A DNA stretch of 64,000 bases. Origin: Codonopsis lanceolata. Taxonomy: Eukaryota > Streptophyta > Magnoliopsida > Asterales > Campanulaceae. The notes under the pieces are model-generated. The model was not told where the DNA came from and made no database searches. It saw only the letters and a program-made list of their open reading frames with translations. Made by a program: the position numbers and the translations under genes. The stretch covers positions 28,872,602 through 28,936,601 of the forward strand of contig CM028377.1 in NCBI GenBank assembly GCA_013146195.2, read 5' to 3'. Below, one piece after another: positions 10,745 to 22,474 of this stretch (position 1 is the first letter of the stretch; each line of letters starts with the position of its first letter).

Positions 10745-10980
10745 TAAGAAGAAGAGGACGAACTTGGATATCTGTATGGGATCCTTGTAAAAATCCAAAG
10801 GACAGAACTCACCATATGCCAATTATAACACTTGCTTATCCATGCATGAATTCTAGGTATAATGTCTCAACCAGTACTCTCCGTGTTATGACAGAGCAGT
10901 TCCAATTTGATCCATATATGTTCTTCAAGAGCTACAAAAACTATCTGCAGATTGACATAATTGCAACTGATTCTGAGGAC
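10745..10980 (+). pseudogene. Captured fragment of nuclear poly(A) polymerase
   Basis: The + strand encodes VWDPCKNPKDRTHHMPIIT, LAYPCMNSRYNVSTSTLRVM, TEQFQF and YMFFKSYKNYLQIDIIA. These are hallmark segments of the central domain of plant nuclear poly(A) polymerases (PAPS family). Just upstream EEDELGY is readable in another frame (about 10750-10771), so there is a small frameshift. About 20 residues normally found between QFQF and YMFF are missing with the frame kept, suggesting an internal deletion. No catalytic N-terminus is present. It lies within MULE 1, so it is a transduplicated gene piece, not a gene. Confidence 0.8.
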
Positions 10981-11019
10981 CTACAAATAGATCATTCGAC
11001 ACAACTTTCTCATCTGTAA

Positions 11020-11610
11020 GTAAACGTAATCACTTCCACCACTGTAAATACATTCACCTACAAATAGTGCAAATAAGGAGAAGATAGGTTGTTAATAGAA
11101 TAGGCTTTGGTGCAATGATAATCAAATAGAACAAGGCTTCCATATTGCTTGCACAACTCTGCGTAAGCCAGACACTCCAAGAACATTAGAAAACCAGAGA
11201 CAACATGTGCTAATTACAAATACAGGAACACCATTAGAGACAAACCACCACAAGATCCCCCAATTCAAAAAAATTAGGTACAAGACAATTAAATGAAAGA
11301 ATATACATTATAACCCTCCTCCTTTAATCACAGCAAGTAGTTACCAATTAATAAGAAGTAAAAAATATATATGCATGTGTGTGAAAAGAAATTGTATTAA
11401 ACAAAAACAAAAAAATAAAATAAAAGGTAAAGGTGAAAATAACAATGAATCAGGGAGGGAAATTGTTCTTACTAATATACAATTTTCTAAATTTAAATTC
11501 AAAAAAAGAATAATTAAATAACCAGGTAAATAGCACATGTTTCTTACTTGAACGAGAGACAAGACAATTCATTATTAGAGAAGCTGAAAATTTTGGCCTT
11601 AAAGTATGAG
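11020..11610. other. MULE 1 interior, non-coding
   Basis: AT-rich spacer between the captured fragments and the right TIR. No coding feature or repeat was recognised. Confidence 0.4.
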
Positions 11611-12215
11611 CTTTCCGAGCGAGAGCATGACGAATTCGTTCCATTTGAGCAGCTCCATGGTATTCGACCCTGATTCTGGGTGAGAGAGCAAGACTGATTT
11701 TGGGATTCAATAGGGCAGCTCCATGGTAGATCGGCAAGGGCAAGGGAGGGTGGTGGTGGTGGTTGCGTCGACTATTGATCTATAATTTGCAAAGGTAGAA
11801 GAACGGCTTGTCTTTCGACTTAGTGCTTGTTTGGTGGAGCGTTTTGGTCAAAACGCTGGTAAAAAACGCAGTGTTTTCTCTTTAAAAATGTTTCAATGCA
11901 GCGTTTTAAAAACGTGGAGCGTTTTAAAAATATGTTATGTTTTCAACTAGTCTGTTTATGAAAAATAGCGTTTTGAAATAATTTTTCAAACGTGTTTACA
12001 AATATAAAACTCCATTTTGAAAACGCAGCGTTTTAAAAAAACTGTGTTTTCAAAACGCTGTACCAAACGAGCCCTTAGTTTTCTTCGCAAGTGTTGACAG
12101 GTTTTTTTTTGCGAAAACAGATGAACAGATTTTTTTTACCCTAACAGATTTAACGGAATGAAGAATTAGTAGTAACTTGATAGATGACTAACTTAAGTGG
12201 GTAAAACCAATTGAA
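11611..12215 (-). repeat. Right TIR of MULE 1 (contains a MITE)
   Basis: Inverted copy of 706-1071. The extra 252 bp at 11823-12074 plus one TTA is an insertion absent from the left TIR. Just outside, the block AACGGAATGAAGAATTAGTAG is repeated (about 12152 and 12214 onward), blurring the outer end. Confidence 0.8.
11823..12074. mobile_element. Tourist-like (PIF/Harbinger) MITE
   Basis: Terminal inverted repeats are GTGCTTGTTTGGTGGAGCG on the left and, in complement, GGGCTCGTTTGGTACAGCG on the right. The element is flanked by TTA at 11820-11822 and 12075-12077, the 3-bp target duplication of PIF/Harbinger. The interior repeats GCGTTTTAAAA motifs. The left MULE TIR shows the empty site with a single TTA. 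Confidence 0.88.
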
Positions 12216-12770
12216 ACGGAATGAAGAATTAGTAGCGGTAACTGCATTAGATTGTAAATCCGCAATGGCGTAAATCACTTTAAAGAGAACGAAAACACCG
12301 TTTCTCATTCCAATAGTTGGATAATTTTTTATTGCGAGTAGTGTAATTCGAATTCCGTGGTTGTTAAATATTAAATTTGCAATTGAATTGCCAAGATTAA
12401 CCTAAATGTTTCTTTTATGTACAAGTCTGGAAACCAATTAAGAAACACAAATGATTGGTTAAACTTGAGATACATGGATTGGTGTGACGCAAAGCAGGCC
12501 CTGCTAACGGGTTAATAATTAAGTAAACCTGCTAACAATAATCACAAAGATGGGCTTGCCGAGGTGGTCATTGTGGAACTTTAAAGTCTTAACCCACCTT
12601 GGTCAAGGGTTTGACACTCGCCAGCTGTGAAATAAATTTTTTGACAAAGACTTGTATACGAAGAGCCCTATTTAGAAATTGTTAATAACTGAAGCTGTTG
12701 AAAAAGAATCATAAAAGTTGTTTGGATGAGTTGGTGGTGGGGAAGGGGGAAGGGTTAAAGGCTTAAGCAG
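12216..12770. other. MULE 1 flank with tRNA-like patch
   Basis: Mostly non-coding. A stretch at about 12555-12625 (TTGCCGAGGTGGTCAT ... GGTCAAGGGTTTGACACTCG) resembles degenerate Pol III A and B boxes of a tRNA-derived SINE. No tail or target duplication seen. Confidence 0.3.
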
Positions 12771-12899
12771 CAAAATTTATTTTAATGTTAATTTCTTTCT
12801 ATTTGCTTATTTTCTTGTCTTTTCCACTTTCTGATGTTTGTTGTTAGTTATCATTAGGATCAATTGCCTTGGGATCTTGATGCTTGACTTTGACGAATG

Positions 12900-14095
12900 C
12901 TAAATGACACATTTTAAAGTTAAAAGTAACTCTATAAATGAAAATTTATTATAATTTTATTAAAATACAAAGTAACACTCTTAATACTAAAAAGTGACAC
13001 ATTTAATACTACAAAGTGACACTCTTAATAGTAAAAAGTGACACTCTTAATACAAAAAGCACTCTTAATACAAAAGACACATTTAATACTAAAAAATGAC
13101 ACTCTTAATCTAAAAACTCTTATATCTTAAAAAAGTGACACTCTTAATACTAAAAAGTGACACTTTCAATGTTTGTTAACTTTCTCCAAGGTTCGATTCC
13201 AGTTAGCAACAAAATTTATTTTTAATGTTCATTTCCTCTATTTGCTTATTTTGCTCCGATGCCCTCCACAAAATTTATTTTTAATGTTCAATTTCCTCTA
13301 TTTGCTTATTTTGCTCCAGTTATGCCCCTCCACTTTCATGTTTTAGCATCAATTGTCTTGGGAGCCACTTGATGCAGCATCTTGAAACTTTGAAAACTTG
13401 CTAAATGACACATTTAAAATGCAATGTGACACATTTAAAACACAAAAATGACACATTTTAAAGTTAAAAGTAACTCTATAAATGAAAATTTATTATAATT
13501 TTTATTAAAATACAAAGTAACACTCTTAATACTAAAAAGTGACACATTTAATACTATAAAGTGACACTCTTAATACTAAAAAAGTGACACTCTTAATACA
13601 AAAAGTGACACATTTAATACTAAAAAGTGATACTCTTAATACAAAAAATGACACATTTAATACTAAAAAGTGACACTCTTAATACTAAAAAGTGACACTC
13701 TTAATACTAAAAAGTGACACATTTAATACTAAAAAGTGACACTCCACTTTCAATGTTTGTTAGCTCCGTTAGCCATCCGTTAGCATCAATTGTCTTGGGA
13801 TACTTGACAGACCCTAACGGACTTTGACGAAATGCTAAATGACACATTTAAAACCAATGTGACACATTAAAAACACAAAAAATGACACATTTTAATGTTA
13901 AAAGTAATACTATAAATGAAAATTTATTATAATTTTTATTAAAATACAAAGTAACACTCTTAATACTAAAAAGTGACACATTTAATACTACAAAGTGACA
14001 CTCTTAATACTAAAAAGTGACACTCTTAATACTAAAAAGTGACACATTTAATACTAAAAAGTGACACATTTAATACTAAAAAGTGACACTCTTCC
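12900..14095. repeat. GTGACAC minisatellite with higher-order repeats
   Basis: Dozens of copies of a roughly 18-22-bp unit with core AAAAGTGACACTCTTAATAC or AAAAGTGACACATTTAATAC. Three higher-order blocks begin with the same lead-in (AAAGTTAAAAGTAACTC or a close variant, then AAATGAAAATTTATTATAAT) near 12917, 13451 and 13880, so blocks of arrays were themselves duplicated. Spacer between blocks carries TTTATTTTTAATGTTCA repeats. No coding capacity. Confidence 0.85.
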
Positions 14096-14109
14096 TTAAA
14101 TAATTTACC

Positions 14110-14410
14110 GGACCAAAATGAATCATCTCGTGTTTCAAGTTCATCTTCTACATGCCTAGATCCTGCTCGCTCTATTACGAAGGGAAAGATAAAAAGAATT
14201 AAGGGAAGTATTGAAAGAGGCGAAAAAGACTACGAATTTTTTCGATTTCCTTCAAGCCAAGGAATTTGGTTCCAAGACTCCTAATGCTTCGGTTATTTTA
14301 GACATATTTTTAGTAAATTTTGTAAGTTTGAGTAAGAAACATATACTTTACCTTGAAAAAGTTATGGTTTGTGTTTTAACGATTGACAGTTGGGCTTTAT
14401 ATATATTTCT
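14110..14410 (+). other. Possible degenerate FAR1/MULE C-terminal remnant
   Basis: One + frame reads NESSRVSSSSSTCLDPARS then ITKGKIKRIKGSIERG. That basic KGxxKRIKG pattern is common at the C-termini of FAR1-type transposases. A shifted frame continues TTNFFDFLQAKEFGSKTPNA. It sits between two minisatellite stretches. Weak evidence: no catalytic or zinc-finger part is present. Confidence 0.2.
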
Positions 14411-14464
14411 ATGAATGAGAAGATATGTTTCAAGAGTGTTCAATTGGTTATTCTTTGTTAAAAT

Positions 14465-14860
14465 CACTAGCTCAAAAGTGACACACTTTAGTCCTAAAAG
14501 TAACACACTCTAAGCCTAAAAGTGACACTCTTATTGATACAAATTGTATGATTATAAAAATGAGTTGTTTTACCAAAAGCGACACACTTAATGTCTAAAA
14601 GTGACACAATTAATACATAAAATTGACATACTAAACGTGACACTTATGAATAAAAATTTAAAGATGAAAAGTGATTTTTTTGCCAAAAGTGACACACGTA
14701 AAATTTAAAAGTGACACATTCTATGTTTAAAAGTGACACTCTGATTTAAAATAACAAAGTAAAACTTAATCAGACATAAGACAACAATTATCCAAAAGTG
14801 ACACACTTTTGTTATCAAAGTGACACACGTCAAGCTCCAAAAGTAACACTCGACGGGTGA
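14465..14860. repeat. Degenerate GTGACAC repeats
   Basis: Scattered AAAAGTGACACAC and AAAAGTGACACTC units with longer, irregular spacing, evidently the decayed edge of the 12.9-14.1 kb array. Confidence 0.7.
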
Positions 14861-15589
14861 ATGTAAACAATGTCAAAACGACACATCATTTCAGTAATAA
14901 AACTTTAAAAAAAAACAATCCTATGGGTTTGAACCATAGACAAAGCATGCAAATTCCAACAACTTACGAAATTTATTGTAAACCATCTCACCATATTGGT
15001 TTTTATGATTTTTTATAACGTGTTAACAATTTATTATGACCCAGAAATTTATAATTCTCATTAAGAAGAATTAAAACCAAAAAACATAACTATGGGGTTT
15101 CGAACCCTTGACCTCGGGCGTCCAAATCTTAGAGCAACAGTTTCATCCATCTTGCCAAACTCGCAAATGTTATTTTGATAACATATTTCGTTATTAACTC
15201 ATGAATTCCTAATGCTCCATCTACTCGGATAAGGATCCTAGGCCTTACAAGATAATTCTGAGGAGACCACCTCTATCATGTGAGATAGCTAATTGTGATG
15301 GTATAAATACAAAATAGTGTCTCAAAATCTTGTCATTATCCTATTAGATTAGAATAATGAGGTAAACGTGCAACAAGCCACATAATAATCTTATCTTTTC
15401 GAATTATTGGACTAGTGGATCAATATACACCATGGATGTTTCTAGAAAGTAAGAAAGCCAACACGCAAACAATATACGCAAACGAGTGACTGAGTGAGTT
15501 GAGTGGAAAATGCTAATTTGGCAAAGTGGAATGATGTGTTCGGTCACAAGCAGAACACATATGACCATTACAAGCTCATATACATGATC
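14861..15589. other. Intergenic, with minus-strand tRNA-like patch
   Basis: AT-rich non-coding DNA. At about 15090-15140 GGGGTTTCGAACCCTTGACC looks like a complementary B-box, so a SINE relic on the minus strand is possible. Nothing else recognised. Confidence 0.25.
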
Positions 15590-15599
15590 CTTGTGTAAG

Positions 15600-15748
15600 A
15601 GTTCAGATTTTGTGTACCACTTGTGTGTATTATTGGTTTATTATTTTTCATCTCAATCATTGGTTGATATGCAATGATTGGGATGAAATGATTGAGATGA
15701 AAAGTGATACACCAATAATATACACAAATGATACAGAAGATCTGAACT
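15600..15748. mobile_element. Near-palindromic MITE with 10-bp target duplication
   Basis: The element is almost one long hairpin: AGTTCAGAT ... ATCTGAACT at the ends, with ATTATTGG, CATCTCAATCATT and their complements inside. CTTGTGTAAG flanks it exactly at 15590-15599 and 15749-15758. A 9-10-bp duplication points to a Mutator-superfamily MITE. Confidence 0.75.
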
Positions 15749-15758
15749 CTTGTGTAAG

Positions 15759-17790
15759 ATATTCGGTTAGGACTATGTTCAATGATTCAATCCCCGTTCA
15801 AACCCAATCGGATAAAGACATGTAAATGAATGAGCAACAATGAACATGCAACAAAAATTTCCAACTCTAGAATTAATGAATTATTGGACTATAAATTCAA
15901 TTTTCTATTTTTAGAAGTAGCTCCCAACTACTTTTTATATTATAGGAGTATCTATAATATCTATAATACAATATAGCTCATAGTTGCATATATACAATTG
16001 ACTAAAGCTATTTAGGGGTTGAGATTTATTCATTTACTGGGATCCTACGGTCATTATCACTCCTCGAGTTCACATGTGTGAACGACGGTTGAGCAACTAC
16101 CCCCTCTCTCTCTCGAACTCCCCTCACTATTCACGGTTGGTGACCGCTAATCCTTTCTCCACCCAACTCACGTCCTTTTTCTTTTCGATATTTTAATTAA
16201 TTAATCAATTTTATGCAAAAACATTCGTAAGTTTTGTAATTTGAAATATTTTTTTTTAAACTGTTATCATAATTAACTTAGACAAATTATAAATAAATAT
16301 TAATTTATTTCCATATTATCTGTTTATTAAATTCACAAATTAACGTCGTATCATCGTCGACACAAAGAAAAGTGCTGTATATGCTCTAATTGGAAAATAA
16401 AGTTCACGACCTGTACTCCATCTGCATGCACGACACAATAATAAATTTGCATACCGTACACCATTATAGCTGTTGACTATTTATTATTCTTTTGTCATAT
16501 AGTGAAATTAGTTTGAGCATTTTTATCATTATAATCAAATTTAATAATTCTTATATTTTTCTTTTTCGTCACGTGTATTCCATCTTTCCTTTTAAGAAAA
16601 CATTGTTAGAAGTATTACTTTCTTCATATTTTAATAATAAACCACATGTATATAATTTTTATTAGAAAATATATATTATATAAATATTTATAATAATGTT
16701 AATTAAGTTTTCATGATTTATATGATAAATCAAACAAAACAATTATTTATGAATGAAATGAATAATATTTTTAAATGTAAACTCATTTGCGAAAACGGAA
16801 GGAGTACATCCCATAAGATAGTGGTTGCTACAAAAACTTGGAAGATTTAAAATCAATTACCAATTTTATAGTTAGAATATTCACAAGGGATTATTGCATT
16901 TTTGGGAAAATATTTAATTGCCCGGGAACACCACAACGCGTGATACACCTGAATCAATTGCACCACACTATGGTGCAGCATTATTAATTTAAAAAGTGAG
17001 GTTCACTTTGGTCCACTTTGACATATAATGTACCGCTTTTGGCTGTAATCTAGTACTCCCCAGCTTTGTTCAAAAATACAGAATTTAAGAAAAAAATCAA
17101 TTGGTTAGATTGTCAATATTTGTATAAAGTTTTCAATAAAATTTATGTGTACGCAACTCATAATTAAAGTAAAAATAATAATAATAATTAAAAAAAAATA
17201 CAAACAAAATATTTATTTTAGAACAGACAAAAATAAAAGAATAACAATAATTTTGTATGTATGTAGCTGCAATGAAGCTAAAGAACAAGAAGCTTACGTT
17301 AACCAATCAATCCTACCTGGGATAAAACGTCCTAAACTTTTCTGTTAACTCAGAAGAACCTGTTAACGGATCAATCACATAAACTAGTAAACTACCGGAT
17401 AGCGGTCCACGGACAATCCGCTATTAGCGAATAATAGAACATCCACGAACTGCATATTCCTAGTTTTTAACATTTTCTACAAAACAAATGTTTCTTACGA
17501 TGTGCCACTACTCGATTATTATACCAACAAACTGAATGGGAAGCAAAAAATGTTTTGACTACGATCAATAGTACAAGAAAGTCGAAGAGGCGAAAAGCAA
17601 AACAATTTCATTAGAACTCGTGCGTATTATCGTCAGGAGTTCCTTTGAAACTGCGTCCTATACTGAACTTTCAATGCAAATTAATGGACGCAATGCTTAT
17701 CATCAACTCACAAGTAACATGTGGACACAAGCTCAAAGCCAAATTGATTAGCCTAGGGAGCTTGATTAATTTTCGGGCAAGAGAGAGATC
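15759..17790. other. AT-rich intergenic region, 3' flank of TauE/SafE gene
   Basis: Non-coding. Around 16190-16340 it matches a repeat family also present at 50.5-51.7 kb (TTCGTAAGTTTTGTAATTTG followed by AACTGTTATC and AATTAACTTA). At about 16785-16805 there is an AACGGAAGGAGTAC end resembling a Stowaway terminus. The part near 17600-17790 is the likely 3' untranslated region of the minus-strand gene. Confidence 0.4.
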
Positions 17791-20700
17791 TTAAGCACCA
17801 TACTTGCATAAGTTCTCAAAACCCATGTATTCATGTCGCTCAATCTCTCCAATCATCTTTGATATGCCAACTCCACCTGTAAAACCAATTTCAGACACAA
17901 ACATTTGAGGATTTGATAGTTTCTGTTAAAAAAATTCTGTCGTGTAATATATAGCACAAGATCAGGGCTCACCTAATGAGATTGCACTAACAAAAATAGT
18001 GAAGGCCAGAATGAATATGATAAGAGACGCCCGTCCCAGGATGACAATCATCCTTCTCACGACATGTTGACCAATAAAAGCAGCAATTGTTGCCACAATA
18101 AGGAAATATAGAGCTGCCAAAATAAACACAAGAATTTATTATAACTAGGAACTTCGATGTTACAGAAACTTTCTTTTTGTTCCCCTAATTTTTCTATCTC
18201 AAGAAAACTTATCAGGCAGATCAATGACAATGTGAAGGAAACAAGAGCAAGCTCAAACAAAATTGTTTAATAAGAAATGAACTTACCATAAGGAACTGGG
18301 AAACGTTTTAATAGGTAATACTCTACAACGGACATAGATGATGAGAACATCATCGCAAAGGTGGCAGTGGCACTTGAAACCTGCACAGAGTTTTCAAGAA
18401 CTTCAAGTGTAGGAAAGATAACAAACTTTTGCATCGCCAGATAGGAAAGTTAACAAAAGGACACTCATTTTGGGACGTAAGGAGTAGAAAATATGATGAC
18501 GATATGTTTTAATCATTAAGGTTTACCTCTTACGAAGAAAAATTGAAGTACTGCCTTTAGTTTAAGCTAGAATTTTGTAGTTCATTATGTAGATAGAAAG
18601 CTCCTCTAATTTGAAGGAAAAGGGATGGAAACTCAAACTCACCTGGGGAGGAACTCCAAGCTCCAAAAATAGAGGACCCATAATAAATCCTCCACCAAGA
18701 CCGAGAAGCCCCCCGACCATACCAGCCAGAACACCACAAGCGCAGTAGAGAAGCAGCTGGCCCACTCGAAAATTGGTGCCTTCATCTCCCTTGGATGCAA
18801 TTTTTCGCTTTCCTCTGTATAGGCTAACTGCCTCATAACCAGACACCCCAACAGAGACTGGAATCTGCAAGACAATGAACAATTAATTCTTGTTAATGTG
18901 CTATAACTAATTTTTAACAAGCTCAAGATAGTTATGAAGTTGCTCAACAAGTCAGCGACATTTTCAAACAAGACAAAACAGACACATGCACAAGATGTAT
19001 TTGTACAGAGCACAGACCAGACTAGTACAACATACCTGCAACAAATTCACCACCCAATACCATACTGAACAATTAGCTGTATAATTCTGTTTAAAACACA
19101 AAGAAACTATTAGTCCATGGATCCATTAGTTTGATAAGTAAAATATAATGTCTGGAAGAAGAGAAGAACAAACAAACCTTAATGATCTGCAACGCAAGGA
19201 ACGCAATCCAAACAAAACAAAGGAGCCCAAGTTCCTTCCAACAAACATTCTCAAGAACACTGACCTGTATGGTTGCATATATTAGAAACTATAAGCTCTG
19301 CACAATTGAACTCAGCTACTGTGGGAAAACTCACCTCTTCTTTCACAGGTCCCTCAGTCTTGTTTGCAGTGCCATTACTAGGACCGCCAGGAAGAAGCTT
19401 GTACTCTGCTTCGTCACTACCGTTTCCTGAGATAACCCAAAAATATAAACTTTTGTTCAGTGAACGAAAAAGATGAGCATGAAGACCTTTGTGCAATTGA
19501 TAGTGTGAACGAGCTCAGAATCAACTCACCATTTGTCTCCTGGCGCTTCACTGCCTCCTGAAGAGAAAATAAACAAATAAAATAACAAAATTATTCAGAG
19601 TAGGTTTTTAATACATCATCATGGGCTCAAAAACTATCTTCTGAAGTTGTTAAATAACTTAATAAAATGACAATGTTGATTTGGATTGCATTTCAACTGC
19701 AATAATAAAACTTCACATCTATGTTCCAGAAATTACTCATTTCATATGTTATATTGGAATATTTACATTCGGGAGTAGCATTCCATTTCTATAAAATTCT
19801 ACTTATAGAAGTGGTTTAAACCTTTTTCATAATGGTTTCTTTATTCCATGTTTCAACACCTCTGAAGAATGCCTTGGTTGACGTGCCTGCATAACCATAA
19901 ACATTTGAAGTGTTACTTCACCAGCCAGTATGAAGATGGAGAAATGCAAAACAGCAGCAAACCATTACCAACAAAGAGAATAATTAGCAGAACTGTGACC
20001 ATCCAGTCAGCAAAAACAACATTGAAAGCAACCCCGAGACTAATCCCCATCATTAGCATAGGCTGGATAAGTAGTGCCAAGTCATAGTCAATGATGGGCA
20101 TATCAATTGTTGGATGCCTGAGCTTAAGATTGTAGTAAACAGTTGAGGCCGCTGCACCCATGATCATACCTGAAGAATATAAACAAAATTTATAACATAC
20201 CATTTACTTTGTTCTTTGTCAAATAGCTATAACATAAATAATCGTGCCACAAGCTTTGAACAAAACAGAAAGTGAAGATGTAATTCAAATGTCAAGATGC
20301 TCAAGAGAAAAAAAATTCTCACTCAACCATTTCTAGCTGAATCACTAAAAATTTCCAGATGGATCCAACTAGAGAAGTTGCTCAAAGCTACGACTTAATC
20401 AAGCTTCTAGATGAAGCCATGACAATTTACATCCCCATCTCTTCCAAAAGGAAAGTTCAATTTTATGATAGTGAATTGGTACGGGCAATTCATTGAGAAT
20501 TTCATCCTTTAAAGTTTGAAATACCCTACATGTCCAAAAGCAGGGTCAAATTTAACCAGTAAGGCCCACATCTAGAGTCTATAGTTATAGTGTCATGTGG
20601 AGGTAGTAAATTATCTATTTCGATTTTAAAAACCAAATCAAGCTAAAAAATATAGAGCAGTGAGAGTCATGACAATAGTCCCTTCTTGAACCAACTATGA

Positions 20701-22292
20701 CAATTAAAAGCTAAGTTATAAGTCAACCCACCTGGGTGAGGATGCATACACTTCCCACATATTAGAAGCCACCACTAAACCCCACCCGGCCCAAAACAAG
20801 CGAACACACGCACACAGAGAAACACAAAAGGAAAACACAAAGTATGCAGCTAAATGAACATATATGTCTCTTACACTTGGAAATAGCAGTTGCAGATTTG
20901 GCATCAAAGCCAATAATCAGGGTAAGCATGGGAACAAATATGCCACCACCACCAACACCTCCTACACTCCCAAATGCAGCTCCAAAGAATCCGATCACGC
21001 TACCAACAACAATTTGCCATCCAAATTTCATATCCTGTCAGCCACATTCCACCATAGCCAATATTAATTCTTTTTCCCCAAATTAGTCCCCTCAAATTTG
21101 ATACAAAAACAAGGTCAACCACATATAAGAACAAACTCTGTGATTCAAAACAAATAAAATGACCCATATGCTTGTATGTGTAGAGTTTACCCATGTGATC
21201 AGATATTAGGAGAAAGCTCATACGGAATGTTGGATTAATTGTAATACTACTCTTACAAAAAGAGTGCACAAACCCCTCACTATGGGTAGCCCCAGTGGTA
21301 GACCAGGGCATCACAAATCGGGAGGTCTCTGGTCGATCACTTTCCAAGCCCCTTCGGCCAAATAAGAGTAGTGTAAAAACTTCCATTACAAAAAAACTTA
21401 GGGACATGATAATGTATAGCTATTTCCAGTCCATGATTACTGAAAGGGTAGAAAAGTCAATATATTGTCTCTTAAGCCTTAAAAATAATTTTATGTAATT
21501 TAAGAACTAGTAGTACAGAATACAGAAAATAATTAATTTTTGTTTTATCCACATAATGGCTTAAGCTATTGTCTCCTCCACAGGTACATATATTCAATGA
21601 CCAACAACCAATAATTGTCTCCTCCACAGGTACATATAAAATATCAAATAAAATAACACATTAAAAACCATATTATTTAATACATAAATTTAATGTTCAT
21701 TGAGTGAATGACTCTAGCATTACTCGAATGAATTACACTAATTGACTTTCTAGAGAACCATCCAACGTGCTAAAAAAGGAAACAAATATTCAGAAAAGGC
21801 TTCTGTAAGAAAATAGTTCTATGCATCTAGATTAGACATCCGCCAAAATTTTACGTTGGCTGTGCAATTTCATTATCTGTTACTAAATAAAGTAAATGTA
21901 TGTCAAATATCAGTGTGGAATCGATCAAGTTAACTTTGAAAAAGTCGAATTCGTGACTCTGTACGAGAAGAGTGAAGAACAAAATTGGATAAAAACTCAA
22001 AATCAAGTGCTCCATATGATTTAAAACTAGAGTTTTTGAATTAAAAGAAAAGGAAGAAAGATAAAATTCTTACTGGCCAGATATGATGGTAACCGGATCC
22101 ATCGGCTTGCCATAAGAAATTAGCTACTTTCAATAGATAATTCGATTCCGATTCGTAACCGGAATTTTGAGAAGAAGATTCTCCTCTCATGATGTTCCTT
22201 TCCGCCGTAGCAAACATTGAAGCTAAGAAAACGTTCCATAGCATCATGGACAGTAACCTCACAATCCTCCATTTCGCTCCAATTTCCGCCAT
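17791..22292 (-). CDS. TauE/SafE-family multipass membrane transporter
   Basis: Twelve exons on the minus strand: 22074-22292, 20875-21034, 19969-20169, 19822-19886, 19530-19557, 19335-19426, 19178-19264, 19036-19086, 18643-18864, 18287-18380, 17973-18113, 17791-17876. Every intron is GT-AG and the joins preserve frame, giving 1446 nt or 481 aa, the usual size for plant members. The N-terminus has a signal-like hydrophobic stretch (LLSMMLWNVFLASMFATAE). Two related TauE halves follow: GFFGAAFGSVGGVGGGGIFV in exon 2 and GVLAGMVGGLLGLGGGFIMG in exon 9. A hydrophilic loop (exons 5-6, GNGSDEAEYKLLPGGPSNG) separates them. The C-terminus is short and soluble (FENLCKYGA). The family is linked to export of sulfite or other organic-sulfur anions in bacteria; the plant substrate is not established. 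No lesions; this looks functional. Confidence 0.93.
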
Positions 22293-22398
22293 TCAAACAA
22301 TATTTTCTTCTCTCCTCTCTACACTTAAAAGTCCTACAAACACACAATCACTTTGTGTGCGATTCAATTTGTGTACTGAACTATGAGGTTACTCTTTC

Positions 22399-22427
22399 TG
22401 TGTGTGTGTGTGTGTGTGCGTGTGTGT
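22399..22427. repeat. (GT)n microsatellite
   Basis: A TGTGTG run with one interruption (GCG) in the leader of the TauE/SafE gene. Confidence 0.9.
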
Positions 22428-22474
22428 AGGAGCGGAAATCTTCGCCGGAGATTCAACGGAGAAAGTTGACAGTT

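Larger units (their letters stand above)
706..12215 (+). mobile_element. MULE 1: FAR1-type Mutator-like element with nested insertions
   Basis: Long inverted repeats at 706-1071 and 11611-12215 enclose a FAR1/MULE transposase gene and a cargo zone with host-gene-like fragments. Removing the nested copia (4421-9697) leaves about 6.2 kb. The right TIR also contains a Tourist-like MITE. A further patch of inverted similarity (about 684-700 with 12472-12489) suggests the original ends lie slightly outside, but the right outer end is disturbed by a local repeat of AATGAAGAATTAGTAG. I could not find a clean 9-bp target duplication. Confidence 0.75.

Noticed and set aside
12900..14095. CRISPR-like array
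   Set aside because: Units are head-to-tail without unique spacers, and the context is plant nuclear DNA.
20844..21086. Plus-strand ORF opposite TauE/SafE exon 2
   Set aside because: Antisense shadow of the Gly-rich exon 2; no family resemblance.
21275..21350. SINE-like block (GTAGCCCCAGTGGTAGACCAG and GGTCTCTGGTCGATCAC) in the first intron of TauE/SafE
   Set aside because: A and B boxes are suggestive, but no tail or duplication is visible, so it is not listed as a feature.
22120..22347. 75-codon minus-strand ORF overlapping the TauE/SafE start, as a possible overlapping uORF
   Set aside because: The first codon is TTG, not ATG, so it would not normally start translation; it is a frame shadow of exon 1.
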